Below, piece after piece: positions 36,721 through 45,422 of a stretch of DNA of 64,000 nucleotides. The stretch comes from an uncultured Pseudomonadota bacterium (GTDB lineage: Bacteria; Pseudomonadota; Gammaproteobacteria; Burkholderiales; SG8-39): assembly GCA_903829815.1 (NCBI GenBank), contig CAIKRR010000067.1, positions 32,037-96,036 of the forward strand, given 5' to 3'. Each line of letters begins with the position of its first letter. Position 1 is the first letter of the stretch. Under the pieces are notes generated by a model. That model worked only from the letters and a program-made list of their open reading frames with translations. It made no database searches and was not told where the DNA came from. Position numbers and translations under genes: made by a program.

Positions 36721-37722
36721 GTGGCTGACTGCAGAAGATCCCTCGGGTACAGGTCGGGTGCCATGATCGCCCTTGCCATAGCCGCCTGGATGGTCGTATC
36801 GGCGCAGCCTGCCTGGGCGCAATCGGCTTGGCCGGTGAAGCCCATCCGCATGATCGTGGCGGCGGCACCGGGTGGCGGCACTGATGTGGTCGGGCGTCTG
36901 ATTGCGCTGCGTCTGGGCGAGCGCCTGGGGCAGCCGGTCATCGTCGAGAATCGGGGGGGCGCCGGGGGCAGTGTGGCTGCGGAGTTTGTCGCGCGGGCAC
37001 CGGCCGATGGCTACACGGTGCTCATGACCAATGACCAGTTCACGGTGCAGGCGAGTTTCGTCGGCAAGGTGAGTTATGACGCGCTGCGCGATTTCACACC
37101 GGTGGGCATCGTCGGTCGTACCGCGATCGTGCTGGGTGTGAGCCCCACGCTTGGCGTGAACAGCGTGGCCGAGCTGGTGGCCCTGGTACGGGCCAATCCG
37201 CGCAAGTATGCGTTTTCCTCCTGTGGCAATGGCACCCCCTTGCATCTGGCCGGTGAACTGCTGAACCTCACGGCCGGCATCGATCTGGCGCACGTCGGTT
37301 ATCGCGGCTGTGCCCCGGCGCTGGTTGATGCGGTGAGCGGGCAGGTACCCATCTTCCTCAACATGTTGGGTAATGCCATGCCCTATGAGCGCAGTGGCAA
37401 GCTCAAGCTGCTGGCCGTAGCGACTTCGCAGCGCCTGGCGGGGTCGCCGTCGCTGCCGACCATCGCCGAGGCCGGGTACAGTGATTTCGAGGCTTTTCCG
37501 TGGTACGGCCTGCTCGGCCCGGCCGGCATGGCGCGCGAGGCGGTTGTCCGGTTGAATGCCGAGCTTGCCGCGGCGGTGGCGAGCCCTGATTTCGCCGAAC
37601 GCCTGCGCAACGTGTTCTTCGAGCCAGTGTCGCTTTCCACCGAGGCTTTTGCCGACACCATGCGCCGCGATCTTGCTCGCTGGGGGCGGGTGGTGCACGA
37701 TGCGCGAGTGACGGCCGAATGA
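36721..37722 (+). CDS. Bug/TctC-family periplasmic receptor, GTG start
   Basis: 333-residue receptor. GGAGG (36711-36715) five bases before a GTG at 36721 fixes the start, giving a signal peptide with a basic n-region and the core MIALAIAAWMVVSAQPAWAQ. Landmarks: WPVKPIRMIVAAAPGGGTDV, VIVENRGGAGGSVAAEFV, FSSCGNGTPLHLAGELL and LAHVGYRGCAPALVDAVSGQ. The loop has Tyr-Arg-Gly-Cys where most have Tyr-Lys-Gly. It ends 52 bases before a luciferase-like gene. Confidence 0.86.
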   Translation: MADCRRSLGYRSGAMIALAIAAWMVVSAQPAWAQSAWPVKPIRMIVAAAPGGGTDVVGRLIALRLGERLGQPVIVENRGGAGGSVAAEFVARAPADGYTVLMTNDQFTVQASFVGKVSYDALRDFTPVGIVGRTAIVLGVSPTLGVNSVAELVALVRANPRKYAFSSCGNGTPLHLAGELLNLTAGIDLAHVGYRGCAPALVDAVSGQVPIFLNMLGNAMPYERSGKLKLLAVATSQRLAGSPSLPTIAEAGYSDFEAFPWYGLLGPAGMAREAVVRLNAELAAAVASPDFAERLRNVFFEPVSLSTEAFADTMRRDLARWGRVVHDARVTAE

Positions 37723-37774
37723 CCGTGATCTGTCACAATTTCCACGCTGCATGATCGAACCGAAAGGACATGCC

Positions 37775-38953
37775 ATGAACATCATGATGTTCCACCTGAT
37801 GCCCTATGCCGACCTCGACCTGGTCGAGGCCGACAAGTATCCGGCGTCCTGGGCCACCATTCCGAATCATCTGTATGACCCCCAGAAGGGACACCTGCTC
37901 TACAACCGCTACCTCGATGAGCTGGCCTATGCCGAGACGCTGGGCTACGACGGCGTGTGCGTGAACGAGCACCACCAGACGGCCTACGGCATCATGCCCT
38001 CGCCGGTGGTGATGGCTGCCGCGCTGTCGCAGCGCATCAAGCGCGGGCGCATTGCGATCCTGGGCAGTGCGTTGCCCTTGCGTGGGCATCCTCTGACGCT
38101 TGCCGAAGAGCATTCGATGATCGACAACATCACCGGCGGTCGTCTGATCTCCGGTTTCGTGCGCGGTATCGGCGCCGAATATCATTCGTTTGGCGCCAAT
38201 CCGACCACCTCGCTCGAGCGCTTCCGCGAGGCGCATGACCTCATCATCCGGTCGTGGACAGACCCGGGCCCGTTCGAATATCACAGCAAGCACTACCACT
38301 TCGAATACGTCAACGTCTGGCCACGTCCTTTCCAGCGGCCGCACCCCCCGATCTGGATTCCCTCGCAAGGCAGTCGCGAGACCGTCGAGTTTGCCTCCCA
38401 CCCATCACGCAAGTACACCTACCTGCAGACCTTCAGCCCGATCACGGCGGTTGCCAAGAACCTGGGTCTGTATCGGCAACTTGCGACCGAGCAGGGCTAT
38501 ACCGCCGCGCCCAGTCAGCTCGGATGGGCGACGCCAGTGTATGTCGGTGATACCGATGAGTCGGCCTTTGCCGAGTGCAGCCAGCACTACGAGAATTTCC
38601 GCAACAAGTTCCTCGGCAAGATGCCGCTCGAGATGCTGATGCCCCCGGGCTACACCTCGCGCGAGTCGGCCAAGGCCATCGTGGCTGCCAAGTCGGCTGC
38701 CCACGAGCACGTGGACACCCGGCGTGCCAATCAGCTGGGCATGATGACCTGTGGCAGCGTCGAGTCTGTGACCGAGCGTCTGGTGGGCTACATGCGCCAG
38801 ATCGGCTTTGGCAACCTCCTCACCATGATGCAGTTCGGCACACTGCCGGCGGATCTCACGCGCCGCAGCATGGAGCGCTTTGCCGAGGGCGTGATGCCTG
38901 CCTTGCGCAAGGCAGCGCGCGAAATGCAGGGTGATTCAGCACTGGCTGCATGA
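37775..38953 (+). CDS. Luciferase-like flavin-dependent monooxygenase (LLM class)
   Basis: About 392 residues from ATG 37775, preceded by AAAGGA. The luciferase-like barrel is shown by YDGVCVNEHHQTAYGIMPSP, RIAILGSALPLRGHPLTLAE, EHSMIDNITGGRLISGFVRG and RPFQRPHPPIWIPSQGS. It belongs to the same long subgroup as the gene at 42465-43667, with similar length and an NEHHxT motif. It overlaps the MFS gene by ATGA, so oxygenase and carrier are produced together. Confidence 0.87.
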   Translation: MNIMMFHLMPYADLDLVEADKYPASWATIPNHLYDPQKGHLLYNRYLDELAYAETLGYDGVCVNEHHQTAYGIMPSPVVMAAALSQRIKRGRIAILGSALPLRGHPLTLAEEHSMIDNITGGRLISGFVRGIGAEYHSFGANPTTSLERFREAHDLIIRSWTDPGPFEYHSKHYHFEYVNVWPRPFQRPHPPIWIPSQGSRETVEFASHPSRKYTYLQTFSPITAVAKNLGLYRQLATEQGYTAAPSQLGWATPVYVGDTDESAFAECSQHYENFRNKFLGKMPLEMLMPPGYTSRESAKAIVAAKSAAHEHVDTRRANQLGMMTCGSVESVTERLVGYMRQIGFGNLLTMMQFGTLPADLTRRSMERFAEGVMPALRKAAREMQGDSALAA

Positions 38954-40248
38954 GCGCTCAGGTGACGCAGGCCACGGCGGTTCCGGTTGGCGCCGCCGTG
39001 GCGCTCCCTCGAGCGCTGGGCGACCTGTGGAGCGTCACCTTCGGGCATTGCCTCACGCACTGGTACCCGGCCACGTTCTACCTGCTTTTGCCGCTCATCG
39101 GGCGGGAGCTGGGTCTGAGCTACGCGCAGATCGGGTTCATCATGACCTGCCAGTATGCGGCCGGTGCGCTGTTCAATATCCCGGGTGGCCTGCTTGCCGA
39201 CATGGTTGAGCGCAAGGGGCTGCTGATGGGGCTGTCGCTCTTCTGGGTGGGGCTGCCCTATGCGCTGATGGGCGTTGCCCACGAATACTGGATGTTGCTG
39301 GCCTGCGTGACGCTGGTCGGGATAGGCAACAACCTGTGGCATCCAGCGGCCATCTCGTATCTGAGCAAGCGCTACCCGCAGCGCCGCGGTTTTGTGCTTT
39401 CGGTACACAGCATGGGGGGTAATATCGGCGATGCGTTGGCCCCGCTTGCGGTGGGCGCCTTGCTTGCCGTGGTGGGGTGGCGCGCAATCGTGGCCATCAA
39501 CGTCGTGCCGGGGCTATGTGCCGCGGTCGCCATCATCATCTTCTCAGGCGTGGTGGCAAGTACCGGCACAGCCAAGGCGTCCCCGGGGCGCGCTGCTTTG
39601 GTGGGTCCCGCGGGTAACGCGCCCTCGAGGGGTGAGGCGGTGCGGGCTCGGCTCCAGGGCCTGCTCGTTCTGGTGCGCGATCGTAGCGTGCTGATGATCT
39701 CGATCGGTTCGGCCTTTCGCAACATGACGCAGAACGCGCTGGTCACGTTTCTCCCGCTCTATCTGAGCCAAGACATGGGACTGTCCACCACCTGGGTCGG
39801 TGCGGCGATGTTCTGTGTCCAGGTCTGCGGCTTTGTCGCTGCGCCGATTGCCGGTCATCTGGCCGATACCATGGGACACCGTCGGGTCGTGGCCAGCAGT
39901 CTGATGATGTCCTGTGTGGTCATCGTGGCCATGATCTCAGTGGGCGACTCGCCGCTCTTCGTCGGCCTGGTGGCCATGCTCGGGTTCTTCCTCTATGCCG
40001 TTCGCTCGATCATGCAGGCATGGATACTCGATGTCGTCCCCGAGTCGCTCGCTGGCACCAGTGTCGGGGTCCTGTTCGGTGCGCAATCCCTGGGGTCGGC
40101 CATCGGACCACTGGCGTGCGGGTTGATTGCCGATCGCTGGGGCATCCTGGCTGCCTTCTGGTTTCTGGCCGCGTCGATCATTGTGGCCAATGTGTTCGTG
40201 CTCCTGACGCCGCGTGCGCGGGCCAGCATGCCGGCACCCACTGCCTGA
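38950..40248 (+). CDS. MFS transporter
   Basis: 432-residue carrier with about twelve hydrophobic segments. The A-type loop after helix 2 reads GGLLADMVERKGLLMG and the equivalent in the second half is GHLADTMGHRRVVASS. A central cytoplasmic loop (about residues 200-240) is long and basic. The start overlaps the monooxygenase stop, so it probably takes up that enzyme's substrate or exports a product. It converges with the AraC-type gene. Confidence 0.86.
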   Translation: MSAQVTQATAVPVGAAVALPRALGDLWSVTFGHCLTHWYPATFYLLLPLIGRELGLSYAQIGFIMTCQYAAGALFNIPGGLLADMVERKGLLMGLSLFWVGLPYALMGVAHEYWMLLACVTLVGIGNNLWHPAAISYLSKRYPQRRGFVLSVHSMGGNIGDALAPLAVGALLAVVGWRAIVAINVVPGLCAAVAIIIFSGVVASTGTAKASPGRAALVGPAGNAPSRGEAVRARLQGLLVLVRDRSVLMISIGSAFRNMTQNALVTFLPLYLSQDMGLSTTWVGAAMFCVQVCGFVAAPIAGHLADTMGHRRVVASSLMMSCVVIVAMISVGDSPLFVGLVAMLGFFLYAVRSIMQAWILDVVPESLAGTSVGVLFGAQSLGSAIGPLACGLIADRWGILAAFWFLAASIIVANVFVLLTPRARASMPAPTA

Positions 40249-40282
40249 GAGCAGCGGCGGCGGCCGATGCGGATCGATGGGG

Positions 40283-41329
40283 TCAGCGGGTTCGGGGCCC
40301 CTGCAGGGTTTCGAGTGGCGACTCGCCGAAGCACGCCTTGTAGTCGCGTGAAAACTGGCTGAGGCTGCGATAGCCCGAGTCGATGGCGGCCCGTGTGACC
40401 GCGCCGCTGGTGGGGTGAGGATCATCGCCGCCCAGGCGAACCAGCGCTTCGCGTGCCAAGATCTCGCGGGCCATGGCAAGACGCACCTGCTTCAGGTGCT
40501 TCATCGGCGTGGTGCCTCGATGGGCGCGAAAGCCATAATGCAGCGAGCGCGAACTCGCCCCGCTCACGGCGACGAGGTCATCGAGTGTCACCGGTTCGTG
40601 CGCATGACGGCCGATGTAGGCTTCGACCCGCCGCACATAGAGCGGTCCCGAGGCGCTGCCACCGCGGTCCATGCGGTCGCTGTAATTGTGCGGCAGGGTC
40701 TTGAGCAGCAGGCTGTGGAGCAGTCGTTCGGCCTGGCCTGCCAGAGGGGGCTGATCAAGCAGCGGGTGTTCGCTGGCAAGGTCGCGCCAGACGAAGTCGA
40801 TGTAGGAGACCAGTGCCGAAGCCGCCGCGAGGTCGGTGAGCGCCAGGGGTTGGAATGCCAGGGGTTCCTCGAGTCCGACGCCCAACTCACGCGCGAGCGT
40901 GCGTTCCAGTTGCTCGCGATCGAACACGACATTGAGCAGTTCGCAGGTCCCCTGCCATTGCCTGCGGATGCCGCCAGTCGTGCTGACCAGCAGCATCTGG
41001 CCCGGCTTGACCACCACCCGGTTGCGTTCGGACTCTGCGGCAAACCCGCCAGCCAGCGGGATGTGCAGCACCGCATGGTAGTCCGATGGCCGGATGATGG
41101 TCGTCTCGCACGCCGACTGCCCGTACCAGCGCAGGCAGTGAAGGCGGGTGCTGCCCAGATAGGCCAGCGTATCCCTGAACGCCTCGAACTGGCTCGCGTC
41201 ATTGACCGAAAAGACGCAGTGGCCTCGCGTCATGTCAAGGATGTGACGTCGAACGGCCTCGGGATCGCCGCTGACGAAACGGTCGCGCTCGAGGTCGGCA
41301 GGTATCCTCAGCAAGGCGGTTGCGGACAT
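40283..41329 (-). CDS. AraC-family transcriptional regulator
   Basis: 348 residues from ATG 41329; the open frame upstream looks non-coding. An N-terminal ligand-sensing region (about 1-220, with a cupin-like stretch PLAGGFAAESERNRVVVKPG) is followed by a C-terminal AraC double helix-turn-helix (LDDLVAVSGASSRSLHYGFR and AIDSGYRSLSQFSRDYKACF). The layout is that of regulators of aromatic catabolic operons. It is divergent from the hydrolase-monooxygenase pair; a perfect palindrome lies 49 bases before its start. Confidence 0.88.
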   Translation of the reverse strand: MSATALLRIPADLERDRFVSGDPEAVRRHILDMTRGHCVFSVNDASQFEAFRDTLAYLGSTRLHCLRWYGQSACETTIIRPSDYHAVLHIPLAGGFAAESERNRVVVKPGQMLLVSTTGGIRRQWQGTCELLNVVFDREQLERTLARELGVGLEEPLAFQPLALTDLAAASALVSYIDFVWRDLASEHPLLDQPPLAGQAERLLHSLLLKTLPHNYSDRMDRGGSASGPLYVRRVEAYIGRHAHEPVTLDDLVAVSGASSRSLHYGFRAHRGTTPMKHLKQVRLAMAREILAREALVRLGGDDPHPTSGAVTRAAIDSGYRSLSQFSRDYKACFGESPLETLQGPRTR

Positions 41330-41377
41330 TGGCAGTCGGGTCTCGGTCGATGGACGGTGCTGACGCAAGCACCAGTG

Positions 41378-41397
41378 CCTGTATGTTCTCATACAGG
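41378..41397. promoter_or_regulatory. Perfect 8+4+8 palindrome, candidate operator
   Basis: CCTGTATG, spacer TTCT, CATACAGG: every base of the arms pairs. It lies in the 269-base divergent region between the AraC-type regulator (start 41329) and the hydrolase gene (start 41599). No T-run follows in either direction. AraC proteins usually bind direct repeats, so a second dimeric regulator is also possible. Confidence 0.55.
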
Positions 41398-41554
41398 ACA
41401 GCGCCCTTGCGGTCGTGCACAATGCCTGGCGTTCAACGGCAAGCCTGTCCAGCCGGTCTGGGACACAATAGCCCTGTGAAAAGCGTGGAGACTTGGTGCG
41501 CAGACGTGCCCTGTGTGGTGCGTCCGCCGTGGCGAGCGAGCGCTCCATGGGGGT

Positions 41555-41571
41555 TCCCAGGATGCCTGGGA
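41555..41571. repeat. Short inverted repeat before the hydrolase gene
   Basis: TCCCAGG and CCTGGGA are perfect arms around ATG, 28 bases before the hydrolase start codon. It would form a small hairpin in the leader mRNA or serve as a protein site. Confidence 0.4.
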
Positions 41572-41598
41572 CATTGCGGGCAAAAGCAGGAGCGTGGC

Positions 41599-42390
41599 AT
41601 GACCGGATCGATTGCAGGGGGCACATACCAGTTGGGTGATGTGCGTATCGACCTCACTGTGCAGGGTAGTGGTGCGCCGCTTCTCTTCCTGCATCCGGAA
41701 ATCGGTGTCGACCCCGATCTGCCGGTGATTGCCGAACTGGCCCGACACTGGACCGTGCATGTGCCTTCCCATCCCGGCTTTGGCGCGAGCCAGTTGCCGC
41801 GCTGGATGAGCGAGGTGGATGATCTGGCTTACTTCTATCTCGATTATCTCCAGGCCCAGGGTATCGCCAAGGCGGTGGTGGTGGGCTCATCGTTCGGGGG
41901 TTGGATTGCCGCCGAGATGGCGGTCCGCTCGTGTGAGCGGATATCGCATCTGGTGCTCTCCGGTGCTGCTGGTATCAAGGTGTCTGATCGAGAGCATCGT
42001 GACTTTGCCGACATGTTCACGCTGTCGATCAATGAGGTGAGTGCGCTTGCCTACACGGACGCTGCGCTTGCCCAATGCGACTACAAGACGCTGGATGAGG
42101 CGGCGCTTGCGGTTCTCCACCGCAATCGCGAGTCGACCGGACTCTTTGCCTGGTCGCCCTACATGCATCACCCGAAACTTCGGCGTCGACTCGCCCGCAT
42201 CCAGTCGCCGACGCTGGTGCTCTGGGGGGATGATGACCGGATCGTTTCGGCCGACTACGGTCGGGCCTACAGCGCGGCCATCCCGGGCGCGACCTTCGAA
42301 CTGATCGAACACAGTGGCCACTATCCCCATATCGAGCAGCCGAAGGCATTTGCAGCGCGTGTGGCGGCCCATGTGGCGGCCCACGTATAG
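41599..42390 (+). CDS. Alpha/beta hydrolase
   Basis: 263-residue alpha/beta hydrolase starting at ATG 41599 after CAGGAG. The nucleophile is Ser98 in GSSFGG, the acid is probably Asp213 (LWGDDDRIV) and the histidine is His241 (EHSGHYPHIEQP). The oxyanion region is LFLHPEIG. It resembles meta-cleavage-type or ester hydrolases. It is the first gene after the divergent regulatory region and is followed by a luciferase-like monooxygenase, as in Baeyer-Villiger style pathways where an ester is made and then hydrolysed (inference). Confidence 0.86.
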   Translation: MTGSIAGGTYQLGDVRIDLTVQGSGAPLLFLHPEIGVDPDLPVIAELARHWTVHVPSHPGFGASQLPRWMSEVDDLAYFYLDYLQAQGIAKAVVVGSSFGGWIAAEMAVRSCERISHLVLSGAAGIKVSDREHRDFADMFTLSINEVSALAYTDAALAQCDYKTLDEAALAVLHRNRESTGLFAWSPYMHHPKLRRRLARIQSPTLVLWGDDDRIVSADYGRAYSAAIPGATFELIEHSGHYPHIEQPKAFAARVAAHVAAHV

Positions 42391-42464
42391 CCACATGCAC
42401 TGAACGACTGCGACCCATCACGCTTCAAATCATCTGACAGCACTGACATCGAGGACTTCACGCC

Positions 42465-43667
42465 ATGCGCGTCTGGCACTTCAGCGAAGAACCCTATCCG
42501 GCAGCCTGGACACCCGAGGCAAAGAACCTGCGCGTATCCCTGCCGAATCAGAACATCGATCCGGTGCTGGCGGCCGATCTGTATCACCGCTATCTCGACG
42601 AGTGGCTGTTGGCTGATGAGTTGGGCTTTGACATCTTTGCCAATGAGCACCACAGCACGCCGACCTGCATGACCGCCTCGGTCAATCTCATTCTGGCCAT
42701 TCTCGCGCGCCAGACGAAAAAGGCGCGCCTGCTGGGCCTGGGGCTGCCGATCGGACTGCGCCCCGACCCGCTGCGGGTCGCCGAAGAACTGGCGATGATC
42801 GATGTGATCTCGCGGGGCCGGCTCGAAATGGGTTTCATCAAGGGTGTGCCCTACGAGTTCTCGGCGGCCAATCGATCACCGGTACGGGTCATGGATCGTT
42901 TCTGGGAGGCGCACGACCTCATCGTGAAGGCGATGGGCACACACGATGGCCCCTTCAGTTGGGAGGGCGAGCACTTTCACTACCGCAGCGTGAACATCTG
43001 GCCGCGCCCCTGGCAGCAGCCGCATCCGCCGGTGTGGTCCAGTGTGGGCAGCATGCACAACGTGCGCAACATGGCCATTCGTGGCTACACGATGGCCACC
43101 TTCATCAATGGCTGGCAGAAGTCGAAAGATCTGTTTGCCGAATACCGCAAGGAGTGGGCTGCTGCCGGTCGGCCGGGGCCGGTGCCGCTCGAGCGCTTTG
43201 CCTATCTCGCAATGGTGGCCATCGGCAACACCGAGGCCGAGGCGGATCGTCGGGCGACGCAGGTCCGGGGTTACCTGGAAACCAATGCCACCGCCTTCGA
43301 GCAGCACAAGAACCCGCCCGGATTCTGGTCGCCGACCGATTCGGCGCGGCTTATCAAGACCTTTGGTCAGCCCCATCCGACGATGACCGTCACGACGCGT
43401 GACGGACACAAGCTCGGGCCTGTGGCCAAGGCGTCCAACGCCGACATGGTGGCCGGTGGGCTCCTCTTTTGCGGCACGCCCGATCAGGTCTACCAGCAGA
43501 TCGTCACCTTCGCCGATGCCGTTGGTGGCTTTGGCAATTTGCTGATGATGGGACAGGGCGGGCGCCTGTCGCATGAGGACACCGCGGACAGTCTCAAGCT
43601 CTTTGCGCGCGAAGTCATGCCACGTCTGCAGGCCTGGAGCGCTGAGCGAGAGCGCCAGGCCGCTTGA
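42465..43667 (+). CDS. Luciferase-like flavin-dependent monooxygenase (LLM class)
   Basis: 400-residue member of the long LLM subgroup. Landmarks: MRVWHFSEEPYPAAW, FDIFANEHHSTPTCMTASVN, ARLLGLGLPIGLRPDPLRVA, ISRGRLEMGFIKGVPYEFSA and WPRPWQQPHPPVWSSVGS. It follows the hydrolase by 74 bases on the same strand. It is related to, though clearly different from, the enzyme at 37775. A reduced-flavin supplier would be needed; candidates are at 34633 and 60406. Confidence 0.87.
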   Translation: MRVWHFSEEPYPAAWTPEAKNLRVSLPNQNIDPVLAADLYHRYLDEWLLADELGFDIFANEHHSTPTCMTASVNLILAILARQTKKARLLGLGLPIGLRPDPLRVAEELAMIDVISRGRLEMGFIKGVPYEFSAANRSPVRVMDRFWEAHDLIVKAMGTHDGPFSWEGEHFHYRSVNIWPRPWQQPHPPVWSSVGSMHNVRNMAIRGYTMATFINGWQKSKDLFAEYRKEWAAAGRPGPVPLERFAYLAMVAIGNTEAEADRRATQVRGYLETNATAFEQHKNPPGFWSPTDSARLIKTFGQPHPTMTVTTRDGHKLGPVAKASNADMVAGGLLFCGTPDQVYQQIVTFADAVGGFGNLLMMGQGGRLSHEDTADSLKLFAREVMPRLQAWSAERERQAA

Positions 43668-43682
43668 ACCTTTGAAGAATGT

Positions 43683-43716
43683 CTGAACGTCTGGGGGAGC
43701 AGCCCCGGGCGTTCAG
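43683..43716. terminator. Strong hairpin between convergent genes
   Basis: Arms of 14 bases (43683-43696 and 43703-43716), two of the pairs G-T, around the loop GAGCAG. It lies between the convergent monooxygenase and rhomboid genes, and its right arm contains the rhomboid stop codon. No run of T follows on either strand, so it may act as a bidirectional or Rho-aided terminator or an mRNA end stabiliser. Confidence 0.55.
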
Positions 43717-44300
43717 CCGGTGAGTTGCCAGCGGCGCAGTATGAACCAGCCACCCACCATGCCGCCCAGGTGTGCAAAGTGAGCGACGCCCGCCTGCGAT
43801 CCGGTTACCCCCAGCAGCAGTTCCACGCCGGCATAGAGCGTGACGAACAGCCATGCGGGCATCGGAATCGGCGGAAATAGCAGCATGATGATCCGGCGCG
43901 GGAAGAACATGGCGAAGGCGAGCAATACGCCGAAGACCCCGCCCGAGGCCCCCAGCGTCGGGTAGGGCTCGCCGCCGATCAGCGTCGACACGATCAGTTG
44001 AGCGGCGCCGGCCGCGATCACGCAGATGAGGTAATAACGAAGAAATCGGGCCGAACCCAACCTGCGCTCGACATCGCTGCCGAACATCCACAATGCCAGC
44101 ATGTTCAGGCCGATGTGGACAAGCCCACCATGCAGGAATGCGTAGGTGAGCAGTTGCCAGGGCTCGAATCCGGCGCCGATTGCCGACGAGCCCGGAGGCC
44201 AGAGGGCAAAGTGCAGGATCAGCGCGTCTTCGGCGCCAAACGCCTGCAGGACGTACGCCGCCACATTGGCGATGATGAGCCCGCGGGTGATCGGAGGCAT
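43713..44300 (-). CDS. Rhomboid-family intramembrane serine protease
   Basis: 195-residue membrane protease that cuts transmembrane substrates. Six hydrophobic segments; catalytic Ser119 in TLGASGGVFG and His177 in GVAHFAHLGG; the oxyanion Asn66 in HIGLNMLAL. The start at ATG 44300 (MPPITRGLIIANV) matches the family; a longer frame upstream adds 19 residues without support. It carries no extra soluble domain. Its role here is unknown. Confidence 0.9.
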   Translation of the reverse strand: MPPITRGLIIANVAAYVLQAFGAEDALILHFALWPPGSSAIGAGFEPWQLLTYAFLHGGLVHIGLNMLALWMFGSDVERRLGSARFLRYYLICVIAAGAAQLIVSTLIGGEPYPTLGASGGVFGVLLAFAMFFPRRIIMLLFPPIPMPAWLFVTLYAGVELLLGVTGSQAGVAHFAHLGGMVGGWFILRRWQLTG

Positions 44301-44375
44301 GGCAAGGTCCGGCTGTTTGGGTGATGGTGGTGAAAACCCGATGCATGACGGTAACATGCCTGCACCGAGGAGACG

Positions 44376-45413
44376 ATGATGAGACTGTTTGCCGCTTCGC
44401 GCGCCTGCATGAAGGTGCGCACCTGGACGCTGGCCTGTTCACGCCCGAGGCTCGGGTTTGCCGGGACCTTGGCTGTCACACTGGTTTCTGCCCTCGTCTG
44501 CTCATCGACTGCCCAAGCCCAGGCAGCCCCGCCACGCACCCTCAGGATCGTCGTGCCCTATGGTGCGAGCGGGGCCCCCGACGTGATTGCTCGGGTGCTC
44601 GCGCAGAAGCTCGCGCCCGCACTGGGCCAATCGGTGATCGTCGACAATCGGCCTGGAGCCGGTGGGATCGTCGCGGCCGAACTGGTCGCCAAGGCGGCAC
44701 CTGACGGGGCGACCTTCTTTCTGGCCGATCTGGGGCATGTGGCCATCAATCCCAACCTCTATCCGAAACTGCCCTACGACCCACTGCGCGACTTCGTGCC
44801 GGTGACGCTCGTCGCGCAGACGCCCCTGTTCATGGCGACGGTACCGTCGATAGGCTCGGTACACCAGTTGATCGAGCTCTCGCACCAGAAAAAGGGCCTG
44901 CACTATGGGTCTTCCGGCAATGGCAGTCCGCACCATCTGGGCATGGAACTGTTTCGGATGCTCACCGGGGCACAACTCATTCACATCCCCTACAAAGGCG
45001 TGGCGCAGTCGGTGCCGGCCCTCCTCGCCGGTGACGTCGACGTCATCATCGTGGGACTGCCCTCGATCGCGCCTCATGCCAAGTCGGGTCGGGCACGTCT
45101 GCTGGGCGTTACCACGATCCGGCGAACGCCCCTCATGCCCGATCTGCCCACGGTGGCTGAACAGGGCGCTGCGGGCTTCGACATCAATGTGGGCGTGGGG
45201 CTCCTTGCGCCCGCAGGGACGCCGCGCGAGGTGATCGATCGCCTCCAGGGCGAGGTCGTGAAGCTGCTGGCGGTACCCGAAACTGCTCAGTACCTCACTG
45301 CGCTGGGCATCGACCCGGTAGGCAGCACCCCAGAGCAGTATGGCGAGATGATTCGCGCCGACCTTCGCAAGTTTGCCGATCTGGTGCGCAATGCAGCCGT
45401 GAAAGTCGACTGA
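44376..45413 (+). CDS. Bug/TctC-family periplasmic receptor
   Basis: 345-residue receptor, with a signal peptide including TLAVTLVSALVCSSTAQA. Landmarks: RTLRIVVPYGASGAPDVIAR, VIVDNRPGAGGIVAAELV, LHYGSSGNGSPHHLGMELF and LIHIPYKGVAQSVPALLAGD. GAGGAGA precedes the double ATG (44376 and 44379). It is a lone gene, convergent with the CHAD gene and divergent from the rhomboid gene. Confidence 0.87.
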   Translation: MMRLFAASRACMKVRTWTLACSRPRLGFAGTLAVTLVSALVCSSTAQAQAAPPRTLRIVVPYGASGAPDVIARVLAQKLAPALGQSVIVDNRPGAGGIVAAELVAKAAPDGATFFLADLGHVAINPNLYPKLPYDPLRDFVPVTLVAQTPLFMATVPSIGSVHQLIELSHQKKGLHYGSSGNGSPHHLGMELFRMLTGAQLIHIPYKGVAQSVPALLAGDVDVIIVGLPSIAPHAKSGRARLLGVTTIRRTPLMPDLPTVAEQGAAGFDINVGVGLLAPAGTPREVIDRLQGEVVKLLAVPETAQYLTALGIDPVGSTPEQYGEMIRADLRKFADLVRNAAVKVD

Positions 45414-45422
45414 GTGTTCGCC

